Of a stretch of DNA of 64,000 bases, positions 18,604-26,840 are shown piece after piece. Within the stretch, counting starts at the first letter, position 1; the number at the start of each line of letters is the position of its first letter. Both the position numbers and the translations under genes were made by a program. The DNA lies in the NCBI RefSeq assembly GCF_013090115.1, contig NZ_JABFNN010000037.1:159114-223113 (forward strand), written 5' to 3'. Source of the DNA: Flagellimonas amphidinii (GTDB lineage Bacteria; Bacteroidota; Bacteroidia; Flavobacteriales; Flavobacteriaceae). The notes under the pieces are model-generated. The model did not search any database. It was given only the letters and a program-made list of their open reading frames with translations, and was not told the DNA's origin.

Positions 18604-19533
18604 TTGAATCAGAAGGCAAAACATACCCAATTGATCAAGACCGAAGCCCAGCGCCTCGGTTTTTTGTCTTGTGGAATATCCAAAGCCGGATTTTTAGAAG
18701 AAGAAGCACCCCGCTTGGAAAAATGGCTTAACCAAAATAGGCATGGTGAAATGCAGTATATGGAAAACCATTTTGATAAACGTTTGGACCCTACAAAATT
18801 GGTGGATGGGGCCAAGTCAGTGGTCTCTTTGTTGTTAAATTATTATCCCTCAGAAGAACAAAACCAGGACTCATTTAAGATTTCCAAATATGCTTATGGA
18901 ACAGATTATCACTTTGTGATAAAAGATAAGCTTAAATCGCTTCTACATTATATTCAGGATGAAATAGGAGAGGTGCATGGTCGTGCCTTTGTGGATTCTG
19001 CCCCGGTATTGGATAAGGCTTGGGCGGCCAAAAGCGGCTTGGGATGGATAGGTAAGCATAGTAATTTATTGACCCAACAGGTGGGCTCTTTCTATTTTAT
19101 TGCCGAACTTATTATTGATTTGGAGTTGGACTATGACACCCCTGTGACTGACCACTGCGGTACATGCACGGCATGTATCGATGCTTGCCCAACGGAAGCC
19201 ATTGTGGAGCCCTATGTTGTAGATGGTAGCAAATGCATTTCGTATTTTACTATTGAACTAAAAAATGAAATTCCGTCAGAATTTCAAGGAAAGTTTGACG
19301 ACTGGATGTTTGGTTGCGATGTGTGCCAAGATGTATGCCCATGGAACCGTTTTTCAAAACCACATCAGGAGCCACTTTTCAATCCCCATCCAGATTTATT
19401 GTCCATGACCCAAAAAGATTGGCAGGAAATTACAACAGAAGTATTTCAAAAACTATTTAAAAAATCCGCAGTAAAGCGGACCAAATATACTGGACTAGTG
19501 CGAAACATCGACTTTCTTTCCCGTGAGGGTTGA
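18604..19533 (+). CDS. queG: Epoxyqueuosine reductase QueG
   Basis: This 309-residue iron-sulfur/cobalamin enzyme catalyses the last step of queuosine formation in tRNA, reducing epoxyqueuosine to queuosine. N-terminal family residues include [21 protein letters not shown]. The catalytic region has [21 protein letters not shown], and two cluster motifs follow: [16 protein letters not shown] and [11 protein letters not shown]. The first Met of the protein must come from TTG at 18604 or another TTG 9 bases upstream inside ruvB, since the next in-frame ATG would delete the conserved start. The 3' end overlaps the convergent lacI-type gene by 39 bases. Confidence 0.95.
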   Translation: MNQKAKHTQLIKTEAQRLGFLSCGISKAGFLEEEAPRLEKWLNQNRHGEMQYMENHFDKRLDPTKLVDGAKSVVSLLLNYYPSEEQNQDSFKISKYAYGTDYHFVIKDKLKSLLHYIQDEIGEVHGRAFVDSAPVLDKAWAAKSGLGWIGKHSNLLTQQVGSFYFIAELIIDLELDYDTPVTDHCGTCTACIDACPTEAIVEPYVVDGSKCISYFTIELKNEIPSEFQGKFDDWMFGCDVCQDVCPWNRFSKPHQEPLFNPHPDLLSMTQKDWQEITTEVFQKLFKKSAVKRTKYTGLVRNIDFLSREG

Positions 19534-20541
19534 TGCTCTTTCAATGATTTCAGTTGGTAAAATAATTGTTTCGTAATCTACATGCTGGTTCTCTTTTCGC
19601 CGATTCAATTCAGAGAACAAGGTATTGAAGGCAATTTTACCCATGGTGTAACTGGGTTGGGCCACAGTGGACAGGGAAGGAGTAATCACCGAACTTAAAA
19701 ACCAATTTCCAAAGCCGATAACAGCAATATCACCGGGAATATCTATACCTTGTTCTTTAAGCTCTGCCATGGCACCAACGGCAATTAAATCTGTATTAAT
19801 AAAAATACCATCAATCTTTTTACCACTTTTTAAAAGCTTTTGGGCATTCTCTTTACCAATATCGAAGCTCATTTCTTGACAATGGTAAACATTGGACTCA
19901 GCAAACTCAAGACCATATTCTTCCAAGGCCTTTTTATATCCCTCGTAGCGGTCTATGGAGTTTTGCGAAGTCAATGGCCCTCTAAAATGTGCAATTTTTG
20001 TGCAACCACGTTCAATGAGATGTTTAGTGGCTTCATAACCTGCCTTCAAATCATCAATAATGACCTTGGAACAAGGAACTGTCTTTCCTATTTTATCGAA
20101 CATCACAATAGGAAGATCTATAGCTTGGGCTTCAAAAAGGTGATAATATTCCACAGTATCATCGGCAAGGGCTATAAGGATACCATCAACCTGTTTGTTG
20201 ATCAAGAAATCAATTCTTTCTTTTTCAATTTCCACGTTCTGACTGGACTGAAGTATGAAGACCGTGTAGCCGTTCCTTTCTGCCTCCTCAATGACACCTT
20301 TTACCACACTTGAAAAAAACTGATGTACGATTTCAGGAATTACCAATCCAATAGTTTTGGATTCTTGAGTTCTAAGATTTACTGCAAAGGTGTTTGGTTT
20401 ATAGTTGAGCAGTTCTGCCGCTTCTTTGACCTTCTCGATGGTTTTTTGGCTGACATCTGGATAAGATCGCAGTGCTTTCGAGACAGTTGTCACTGAAATA
20501 TTTAGACTAAGTGCTATTTGTTGTAGCGTGGTTCTACTCAT
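19495..20541 (-). CDS. LacI-family transcriptional regulator (probable sucrose repressor)
   Basis: This is a 348-residue regulator. The start at 20541 gives the canonical LacI N-terminus [20 protein letters not shown], with the helix-turn-helix and hinge helix within about 1-60. A periplasmic-binding-protein-like sensor domain follows (about 62-340), containing [21 protein letters not shown] and a C-terminal [21 protein letters not shown] longer frame to 20652 exists but would run through the promoter and operator. It is divergent from the sucrose phosphorylase gene, so it probably represses that gene and the transporter in the absence of an inducing sugar. The inducer is inferred, not shown. 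Its last 39 bases overlap queG on the other strand. Confidence 0.93.
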   Translation of the reverse strand: MSRTTLQQIALSLNISVTTVSKALRSYPDVSQKTIEKVKEAAELLNYKPNTFAVNLRTQESKTIGLVIPEIVHQFFSSVVKGVIEEAERNGYTVFILQSSQNVEIEKERIDFLINKQVDGILIALADDTVEYYHLFEAQAIDLPIVMFDKIGKTVPCSKVIIDDLKAGYEATKHLIERGCTKIAHFRGPLTSQNSIDRYEGYKKALEEYGLEFAESNVYHCQEMSFDIGKENAQKLLKSGKKIDGIFINTDLIAVGAMAELKEQGIDIPGDIAVIGFGNWFLSSVITPSLSTVAQPSYTMGKIAFNTLFSELNRRKENQHVDYETIILPTEIIERASTLTGKKVDVSH

Positions 20542-20576
20542 AAAATATTTGGATAAAATTGAAGAACAGGCAGTTA

Positions 20577-20584
20577 CAAAGGTA
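20577..20584 (-). promoter_or_regulatory. -7 element of the lacI-type gene promoter
   Basis: Read on the minus strand this is TACCTTTG, an exact TAnnTTTG, 36 bases upstream of the start. No clear TTG is seen at the -33 distance. That position falls just beside the palindrome at 20609-20622, so repressor binding would probably block this promoter. Confidence 0.5.
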
Positions 20585-20608
20585 CCAAAAATTGGATTTT
20601 GAGAGAAT

Positions 20609-20622
20609 CGAAAACGTTTTCG
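20609..20622. promoter_or_regulatory. Probable LacI-family operator
   Basis: CGAAAACGTTTTCG is a perfect 14-base palindrome centred on CG at 20615-20616, the classical shape of a LacI/GalR operator. It lies between the divergent regulator and sucrose phosphorylase genes, 68 bases upstream of the regulator start. Binding by the adjacent regulator is inferred. Confidence 0.75.
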
Positions 20623-20746
20623 TGAAGAAAAGCTGTCAAAAATGAAATGCAACCACTAAATTAGAACCATAATGATCCGTTACCAAGGATTATTTGAGTT
20701 AGATCAGTTAGATTGTTGCTCAATGCGTTTGGTTTAAAGTGAGTAG

Positions 20747-20785
20747 ACAAAGGAGTGAAAGTGCATGGTAACTTTCACTCTTTGT
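20747..20785. repeat. Inverted repeat / hairpin upstream of sucrose phosphorylase
   Basis: GAGTGAAAGT (20753-20762) and ACTTTCACTC (20771-20780) are perfect complements around an 8-base loop. The stem extends by five more pairs (ACAAA with TTTGT) after a one-base bulge at 20752. It lies 60 bases upstream of the sucrose phosphorylase start. It could be a second protein-binding site, or a leader hairpin if transcription starts upstream; there is no clear T-run for a terminator. Confidence 0.6.
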
Positions 20786-20844
20786 GTTTAATACCATTGA
20801 ATTGAGCAAATTATAAAAATACTTATAGGTAAGCTTAATACTGA

Positions 20845-22305
20845 ATGAAGAATAAAATACAATTAATTACATATGTGGATCGTATTGCCTGTTCCAATTT
20901 TAAGGAGCTTAACGGTCTTTTGAACAAAGAATTGGCAGGATTGTTCGGTGGCGTTCATGTATTGCCCTTTTTTAACCCCATAGATGGTGAAGATGCTGGT
21001 TTTGATCCCATCAATCACAAAATGGTGGACCCAAGATTAGGAGATTGGACTGATGTAAAGAGGCTGACAAAAACGGCAGATGTGATGGCCGATCTCATTG
21101 TCAACCATGTGTCGGCAGATTCTGATGAGTTCAAGGATTTCTTGAAGCATGGCGATGCTTCCCAACATGCACCATTGTTTTTGACTTTTGAAAGTGTATT
21201 TCCAAACGGTGCTTCTGAAACGGATTTATTGTCCATCTATAGACCTAGACCTGGATTTCCATTCACAAAATATAAGATGGCAGATGGCTCCCAAAAATTA
21301 ATTTGGACCACCTTTACTCCAAAGCAAATCGATATTGATGTAAACTCACCCTCGGGGATTGATTATCTGGATTCCATTCTTGAAATCTATCAAGAAGCAG
21401 GAATTACAATGATTCGGTTGGATGCCGCTGGGTATGCTATAAAGAAAGCGGGCAGTTCTTGTTTTATGATTCCTGAAACCTTTGAGTTTATTGATGAACT
21501 TACGCAAAAAGCTAGAAATCATGGTATTGAGGTTTTAGTTGAGATTCATTCATTTTATAAAACACAAATTGAAATAGCACAAAAGGTAGATTATGTCTAT
21601 GATTTTGCCTTGCCTGTTTTGGTGCTGGACGCTTTATTCAATAAAAGGGCGGATAACCTGAAATATTGGCTCAAGATTGCCCCGCGAAACGTGATTACGG
21701 TTTTGGACACCCATGATGGTATTGGTATAGTAGATGTTGCTTCCGAAGGAGAAGAAAAAGGATTGATACCCGATGATGTATTGGAAGGAATAGTGGATAA
21801 AATCCATGAAAACAGTGAAGGAAGGAGTCGCAAGGCAACGGGTGCGGCTGCCTCAAATTTGGACTTATATCAGGTAAACTGCACCTATTTTGAAGCCTTG
21901 GGCAGTAATGAAGATACATATTTAGCAGCGCGAGCCATTCAGTTTTTTGTTCCAGGTGTTCCTCAGGTCTATTATGTAGGGCTGTTCGGGGATGAAAATG
22001 ATATGGAACTTTTGGCAAGGACCAATGTTGGTAGGGATATTAACAGGCATTATTACTCCAAAGAGGAAATTCAGCTAAAGACCCAGACAGAGATGTTTCA
22101 AAAATTAGCTGAATTGATGAAGTTGAGGAATACACATGAAGCATTTAATGGGGAATTTGGTTTGGAAGATACCGAAGAATCCCACATCAAAATGAAATGG
22201 AAAAAGAATGAGGATTGGATAGCTTTGGATGTGGATTTGAAAGCAGGGAAGTTTCAGGTTACCGGAACAGATGGAAAAAAGACAGGAGTTCTTTTTGATA
22301 GTTGA
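20845..22305 (+). CDS. sucP: Sucrose phosphorylase (GH13 subfamily 18)
   Basis: This 486-residue cytoplasmic enzyme should convert sucrose and phosphate to alpha-glucose 1-phosphate and fructose. The catalytic triad is visible: nucleophile Asp193 in IRLDAAGYAIKKAG, acid/base Glu233 in VEIHSFY and stabiliser Asp291 in LDTHDGIGI. Each is shifted by one from the described Bifidobacterium adolescentis enzyme (192, 232, 290). Further signatures of that enzyme are RPRPGFPFTKYK, ATGAAASNLDLYQVN, PGVPQVYYVG and GRDINRHYYS. There is no signal peptide. Related GH13_18 enzymes act on other glucosides, but the substrate-loop residues and the adjacent SUT-like transporter favour sucrose. Confidence 0.9.
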   Translation: MKNKIQLITYVDRIACSNFKELNGLLNKELAGLFGGVHVLPFFNPIDGEDAGFDPINHKMVDPRLGDWTDVKRLTKTADVMADLIVNHVSADSDEFKDFLKHGDASQHAPLFLTFESVFPNGASETDLLSIYRPRPGFPFTKYKMADGSQKLIWTTFTPKQIDIDVNSPSGIDYLDSILEIYQEAGITMIRLDAAGYAIKKAGSSCFMIPETFEFIDELTQKARNHGIEVLVEIHSFYKTQIEIAQKVDYVYDFALPVLVLDALFNKRADNLKYWLKIAPRNVITVLDTHDGIGIVDVASEGEEKGLIPDDVLEGIVDKIHENSEGRSRKATGAAASNLDLYQVNCTYFEALGSNEDTYLAARAIQFFVPGVPQVYYVGLFGDENDMELLARTNVGRDINRHYYSKEEIQLKTQTEMFQKLAELMKLRNTHEAFNGEFGLEDTEESHIKMKWKKNEDWIALDVDLKAGKFQVTGTDGKKTGVLFDS

Positions 22306-22430
22306 TTTGTTAAAAATCAATAGAAGAAATTAAAGGATTCTAAATTTTCGGGAAAAATTTTAAAAACCCTATATTGTTAATGGTTAAGTATAGCCAAGAG
22401 ATCTTTTTGTAAACAAATATTGCATAGCTA

Positions 22431-23732
22431 ATGACAAAATTGATAAAGCCCCGGTTGAGTTTCTGGCAAATATTTAACATGAATGTTGGATTTCTCGGGA
22501 TTCAATACAGTTTTGGTCTTCAGCAAAGTGCCATTAATCCTATTTTTCTTTTCCTAGGGGCTAAAGAGGAGCTTTTGCCTATTTTGAACATAGCTGGACC
22601 CGTTACTGGTTTAATAATACAACCTATAATTGGTGCTATTTCAGATAAAACGTGGTCGCCACGATGGGGTAGAAGAAAACCATTTTTCTTGATTGGCGCC
22701 GTTCTAGGGAGTCTATGTTTGTTTGCATTTCCATTGAGTCCCGCGCTATGGTTTGCAGTTGGGTTGCTTTGGATTTTAGATGTGGGGAACAATATGGCCA
22801 TGGAACCTTATCGCGCTTTTGTAGGGGATAAGTTACCAGATAATCAATTGAGTATAGGTTACCAGATGCAGAGTTTGTTTGTTGGGGCTGGTATACTTCT
22901 GGCCAATGCTTCCATCTTTTTGTTCCAAGATTGGTTTGGTGGTGGACAAGAAGTTGAAGGGGCAGTGCCCAAATGGTTGTACTATTCCTTTTTTATAGGC
23001 TCGTTTTTGTCTATAGCCACCATTTTGTGGTCAGTACTGAAAACTCCGGAAATACCTCCTTCCGATGAAGAGTTGAAAGAAATAAATGCACATAAAGGAC
23101 TACCCTTTGCAGAACGATTTAAAATGCCCTTCATTGAAATTTCCCATGCTGTAAAAGAAATGCCCAAGTTTATGTGGAAACTTGCTGGAGTATATCTTTT
23201 TCAGTGGTATGCCCTTTTTGTGTATTGGCAGTTTATTACACCTCTTTTTAGGGCCACTTTGGGGTATGATACCTCAGAAGCTGCTGCGCAAGCGGCCAAA
23301 ATGAGTACCACATATAATGTGGTAACAGCAGTGGTCGCCCTTATTTTGGTCCCCTTGACCATGAGGTTTGGAGGTAAGAAAATATATGCACTCAGTCTGT
23401 TTGGAACAGGTTTGGCACTATTTGCTATTCCTAATATTTCAGATCCAGTCCAAGTACTCTTCCCAATGATCCTATTCGGAATTGGTTGGGCAGCAATGAT
23501 GGGTATTCCGTATAGCATGGTTTCCAAAATAGTGCCTCAAGAAAGAAGAGGGGTGTATATGGGGATCCTAAATATGATGATTGTGATTCCAATGGGAATC
23601 CAGACATTGAGTTTTGGCCCAATATTCAAAAACTTATTGGGGGCCAATTCCGTTAATGCCATGTTTTTCGCGGGAGCATTTTTTGTGATCGCATCCATTT
23701 TGGCAACCCGTTTAAATATGCCCAAGGACTAG
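22431..23732 (+). CDS. SLC45/SUT-like MFS sugar transporter (probable sucrose importer)
   Basis: This 433-residue protein has twelve predicted membrane helices and belongs to the major facilitator group that contains the plant sucrose carriers and animal SLC45 proteins. It has NVGFLGIQYSFGLQQSAINP in helix 1, the loop motif SPRWGRRKPF after helix 2, and NNMAMEPYRAFVGD in helix 4, close to the 'PxRALxAD'-type motif of that group. The RWGRRKPF motif is typical of SUT proteins. It lies 125 bases downstream of the phosphorylase gene on the same strand and is probably co-regulated. Proton-coupled sucrose uptake is inferred from family and context. Confidence 0.82.
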   Translation: MTKLIKPRLSFWQIFNMNVGFLGIQYSFGLQQSAINPIFLFLGAKEELLPILNIAGPVTGLIIQPIIGAISDKTWSPRWGRRKPFFLIGAVLGSLCLFAFPLSPALWFAVGLLWILDVGNNMAMEPYRAFVGDKLPDNQLSIGYQMQSLFVGAGILLANASIFLFQDWFGGGQEVEGAVPKWLYYSFFIGSFLSIATILWSVLKTPEIPPSDEELKEINAHKGLPFAERFKMPFIEISHAVKEMPKFMWKLAGVYLFQWYALFVYWQFITPLFRATLGYDTSEAAAQAAKMSTTYNVVTAVVALILVPLTMRFGGKKIYALSLFGTGLALFAIPNISDPVQVLFPMILFGIGWAAMMGIPYSMVSKIVPQERRGVYMGILNMMIVIPMGIQTLSFGPIFKNLLGANSVNAMFFAGAFFVIASILATRLNMPKD

Positions 23733-23938
23733 TTTTAGCAACTTTAGATTTTTTCATTTCAGCTCAACCCCATTAAAACAAATAAGGTGATGATCTGGGC
23801 ATGGGAATACCGGAAACTTAGAGAGGAATGACTCTTCAAAATTTGGGTGATTCTGAATTTAGTACCAAAATTGGTGTTTATGGTATTACTCATAAAACTT
23901 TGGAATGCCCTAACTTTACCCCCTTCATAGACCACTAT

Positions 23939-26233
23939 ATGAGTAAAGAGAAACAACGAAGAGAAGCATTGCTCTATCACGCAAAGCCGCAACCTGGGAA
24001 AATAAAGATTGTTCCAACCAAGCCTTACGCTACACAGCGAGACTTGGCTTTGGCCTATTCTCCTGGGGTTGCCGAACCTTGCTTGGAGATTGAAAAAAAT
24101 AAGGATGAAGTCTATCGATATACTGCAAAAGGAAATATTGTTGCGGTAATCTCCAATGGTACGGCAGTTTTGGGCTTGGGCAATATTGGACCCGAAGCTT
24201 CAAAACCTGTTATGGAAGGCAAAAGTCTTTTGTTCAAAATCTTTGCAGATATTGATGGGATTGATATTGAGTTGGATACAACGGATGTCGACAAATTTAT
24301 TGAAACCGTAAAGACCATTGCGCCCACCTTTGGCGGTATCAATCTGGAAGATATTAAAGCGCCCGAAGCTTTTGAAATCGAAAGACGTTTGAAAGAGGAG
24401 TTGGATATTCCTGTTATGCACGATGACCAACATGGAACTGCAATCATTTCGGCAGCAGCTTTGTTGAATGCTTTGGAAATAGCAAATAAAAAGATAGAAG
24501 AAGTCAAAATTGTCGTCAGCGGTGCTGGTGCGGCAGCAGTTTCTTGTACTAGGCTTTACAAAGCCTTCGGAGCAAAAGCTGAGAATATTGTGATGTTGGA
24601 CAGTAAGGGTGTCATTAGAAGTGATAGGGAAAATTTGACCCTAGAGAAGCAAGAATTTGCCACAGACCGAAAAATAGACACTTTGGAAGAGGCCATGAAA
24701 GATTCAGATGTTTTTATCGGACTTTCAATTGCCAATATTCTATCACCAGAAATGCTTCTCTCCATGAGTAAAGACCCCATAGTTTTTGCCATGGCCAATC
24801 CCAATCCGGAGATTGAATATAATCTAGCCTGTGAGACAAGGAAAGATATCATCATGGCAACCGGTAGGTCTGATCATCCCAATCAGGTAAATAATGTATT
24901 AGGTTTTCCTTTTATTTTTAGAGGAGCTTTAGATGTTAGGGCAACCAAGATCAATGAAGAAATGAAAATGTCTGCCGTTCGTGCTTTGGCAGAGTTGACA
25001 AGAGAACCCGTTCCTGAGCAAGTTAACATCGCCTATGATGCCACTCGGTTGACATTTGGAAGAGATTATATCATCCCAAAACCTTTTGACCCTAGATTGA
25101 TCACCCATATTCCGCCGGCAGTTGCAAAGGCAGCCGTGGACAGTGGAGTGGCAAAAGAACCCATCAAGGATTGGAAACGGTATGAGGAAGAATTGTACCA
25201 AAGATCAGGGAATGATAACAAAGTGGTAAGACTCTTGCACAACAGGGCAAAAATGAATCCAAAACGAATCGTTTTTGCTGAAGCAGAGCTTTTAGATGTT
25301 ATTAAAGCAGCTCAAATTGTGCACGATGAAGGGATTGCCCATCCTATTCTTTTGGGGAATAAAGAAACCATTGAAAATTTAAAGGAAGAACTGGATTTTA
25401 CCGCTGATGTGCCTATTATAGACCCACGATCAGATGAATTTAGTGAGATGAGGACCAGATATGCCCTTAAACTTTGGGAATCCCGAAAACGAAAAGGGGA
25501 AACAAAGTACAGTGCTCGGGTAAATATGGGGAAACGTAACTATTTTGGTTCGATGATGCTATTGGAGGGTGATGCCGATGGAATGATTTCTGGGTATTCC
25601 AGATCATATCCGAGAGTGCTACGACCTGTTTTTGAAGTTTTAGGTCGCGCAAAAGGAGTAAAAAATGCTTCAACGGTCAATATTATGATTACTGAAAGAG
25701 GACCATTGTTTTTGGCGGATACCTCCATCAATATTGATCCCAATGCAGAAGAATTGGCAGAAATTGCCCAAATGACTGCAAATGTGGCTTCTACTTTTGG
25801 ATTCAATCCAGTCATGGCTTTATTGTCGTATGCCAATTTTGGTTCATCCAGTCATCCCAATGCACAAAAGGTTAGGGAAGCGGTAAGAATTTTACATGAG
25901 AAAAATCCAGATCTTGTGGTAGATGGGGAGATTCAAACTGATTTTGCTCTGAGTCAAGAGTTGTGCCATAACAACTTTCCGTTTTCCAAACTATCAGGAA
26001 AAAAGGTAAACACGTTGATATTCCCTAATTTGGAATCGGCAAATATCACATACAAATTGCTGAAAGGGTTGAACAAGGCAGATTCTATAGGACCTATTAT
26101 GGTAGGTTTGCGAAGAGCCGCCCATATTTTGCAATTGGGAGCCAGTGTGGATGAAATGGTGAATATGGCGGCAGTGGCGGTTATTGATGCCCAAGAGCGT
26201 GAAAAAAGATATAAGGCTAAAGTGGGAGAATAG
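23939..26233 (+). CDS. maeB: NADP-dependent malic enzyme with C-terminal phosphotransacetylase-like domain
   Basis: This 764-residue enzyme oxidatively decarboxylates malate to pyruvate. The ATG at 23939 gives the family start MSKEKQRREALLYHAKPQPG; a longer frame from 23828 adds 37 unsupported residues. The malic domain is at about 1-165, with KIVPTKPYATQRDLALAYSPG and DDQHGTAIISAAALLNAL. The Rossmann domain has VVSGAGAAAVSCTRL and FAMANPNPE. The C-terminal part (about 430-764) resembles phosphate acetyltransferase, with RIVFAEAELLDVIKAAQI and GPIMVGLRRAAHILQLG. In this class that domain is usually regulatory and catalytically inactive. ruvA follows after 20 bases. Confidence 0.95.
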   Translation: MSKEKQRREALLYHAKPQPGKIKIVPTKPYATQRDLALAYSPGVAEPCLEIEKNKDEVYRYTAKGNIVAVISNGTAVLGLGNIGPEASKPVMEGKSLLFKIFADIDGIDIELDTTDVDKFIETVKTIAPTFGGINLEDIKAPEAFEIERRLKEELDIPVMHDDQHGTAIISAAALLNALEIANKKIEEVKIVVSGAGAAAVSCTRLYKAFGAKAENIVMLDSKGVIRSDRENLTLEKQEFATDRKIDTLEEAMKDSDVFIGLSIANILSPEMLLSMSKDPIVFAMANPNPEIEYNLACETRKDIIMATGRSDHPNQVNNVLGFPFIFRGALDVRATKINEEMKMSAVRALAELTREPVPEQVNIAYDATRLTFGRDYIIPKPFDPRLITHIPPAVAKAAVDSGVAKEPIKDWKRYEEELYQRSGNDNKVVRLLHNRAKMNPKRIVFAEAELLDVIKAAQIVHDEGIAHPILLGNKETIENLKEELDFTADVPIIDPRSDEFSEMRTRYALKLWESRKRKGETKYSARVNMGKRNYFGSMMLLEGDADGMISGYSRSYPRVLRPVFEVLGRAKGVKNASTVNIMITERGPLFLADTSINIDPNAEELAEIAQMTANVASTFGFNPVMALLSYANFGSSSHPNAQKVREAVRILHEKNPDLVVDGEIQTDFALSQELCHNNFPFSKLSGKKVNTLIFPNLESANITYKLLKGLNKADSIGPIMVGLRRAAHILQLGASVDEMVNMAAVAVIDAQEREKRYKAKVGE

Positions 26234-26253
26234 ATTAAAATCGGACATAAACT

Positions 26254-26835
26254 ATGATTACCCATCTTAAAGGAAAATTGGTAGAGAAAAACCCAACCTA
26301 TGCTATAGTAGAGTGTAACGGTGTGGGTTACTTTTTAAATATTTCATTACATACCTTTTCCCAACTTAAAGATCAAGAAAATATACTGCTTTATACACAT
26401 TTATTGGTTCGCGAAGACTCCCATACTTTGTTCGGCTTTGCCGAGAAATCGGAACGGGAAGTATTCGGGTTGCTTATCTCAGTTTCTGGTATTGGTTCCA
26501 GTACGGCAAGAACAATGTTGTCCTCTTTGTCGCCAGCTGAAGTAAGAGATGCCATAGCCAATGAAGATGTGCGCACTATACAGGCAATCAAGGGTATAGG
26601 AGCTAAGACTGCACAACGGGTAATTTTAGATCTTAAGGATAAGATTTTAAAAGTACAAGATGTAGGCGAAGTTTCGCCTCAATCAAACAATACAGGCAAA
26701 GAAGAAGCGTTATCTGCTTTAGAGGTTCTTGGTTTTGTCCGAAGACAATCTGAAAAGGTAGTGGACAAGGTACTATCCCAAGATCCTTTATTAAGCGTTG
26801 AGGACATTATAAAATTGGCGCTGAAAAATTTGTAA
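26254..26835 (+). CDS. ruvA: Holliday junction DNA helicase subunit RuvA
   Basis: This 193-residue protein binds the four-way junction and recruits RuvB (gene at 17580). The N-terminal OB domain begins MITHLKGKLVEKNPTYAIVE. Two helix-hairpin-helix motifs follow, with SVSGIGSSTARTML and AIKGIGAKTAQRVILDLK, and the C-terminal domain (about 140-193) contacts RuvB. Length is normal. The gene is followed 5 bases later by the sprA start, with no room for a separate promoter outside ruvA. Confidence 0.97.
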   Translation: MITHLKGKLVEKNPTYAIVECNGVGYFLNISLHTFSQLKDQENILLYTHLLVREDSHTLFGFAEKSEREVFGLLISVSGIGSSTARTMLSSLSPAEVRDAIANEDVRTIQAIKGIGAKTAQRVILDLKDKILKVQDVGEVSPQSNNTGKEEALSALEVLGFVRRQSEKVVDKVLSQDPLLSVEDIIKLALKNL

Positions 26836-26840
26836 CTAGT

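Larger units (their letters stand above)
20542..20844. other. Divergent regulatory region of the sucrose locus
   Basis: This 303-base stretch has no gene. It holds the regulator promoter element, the 14-base palindrome and a strong inverted repeat at 20747-20785. The rest shows no further pattern I can support, and I could not identify a clear promoter for the sucrose phosphorylase gene. Confidence 0.7.

Noticed and set aside
20542..20652. Longer version of the LacI-type regulator from 20652
   Set aside because: It would run through the -7 element and the palindrome and places the helix-turn-helix 37 residues from the N-terminus, unlike the family.
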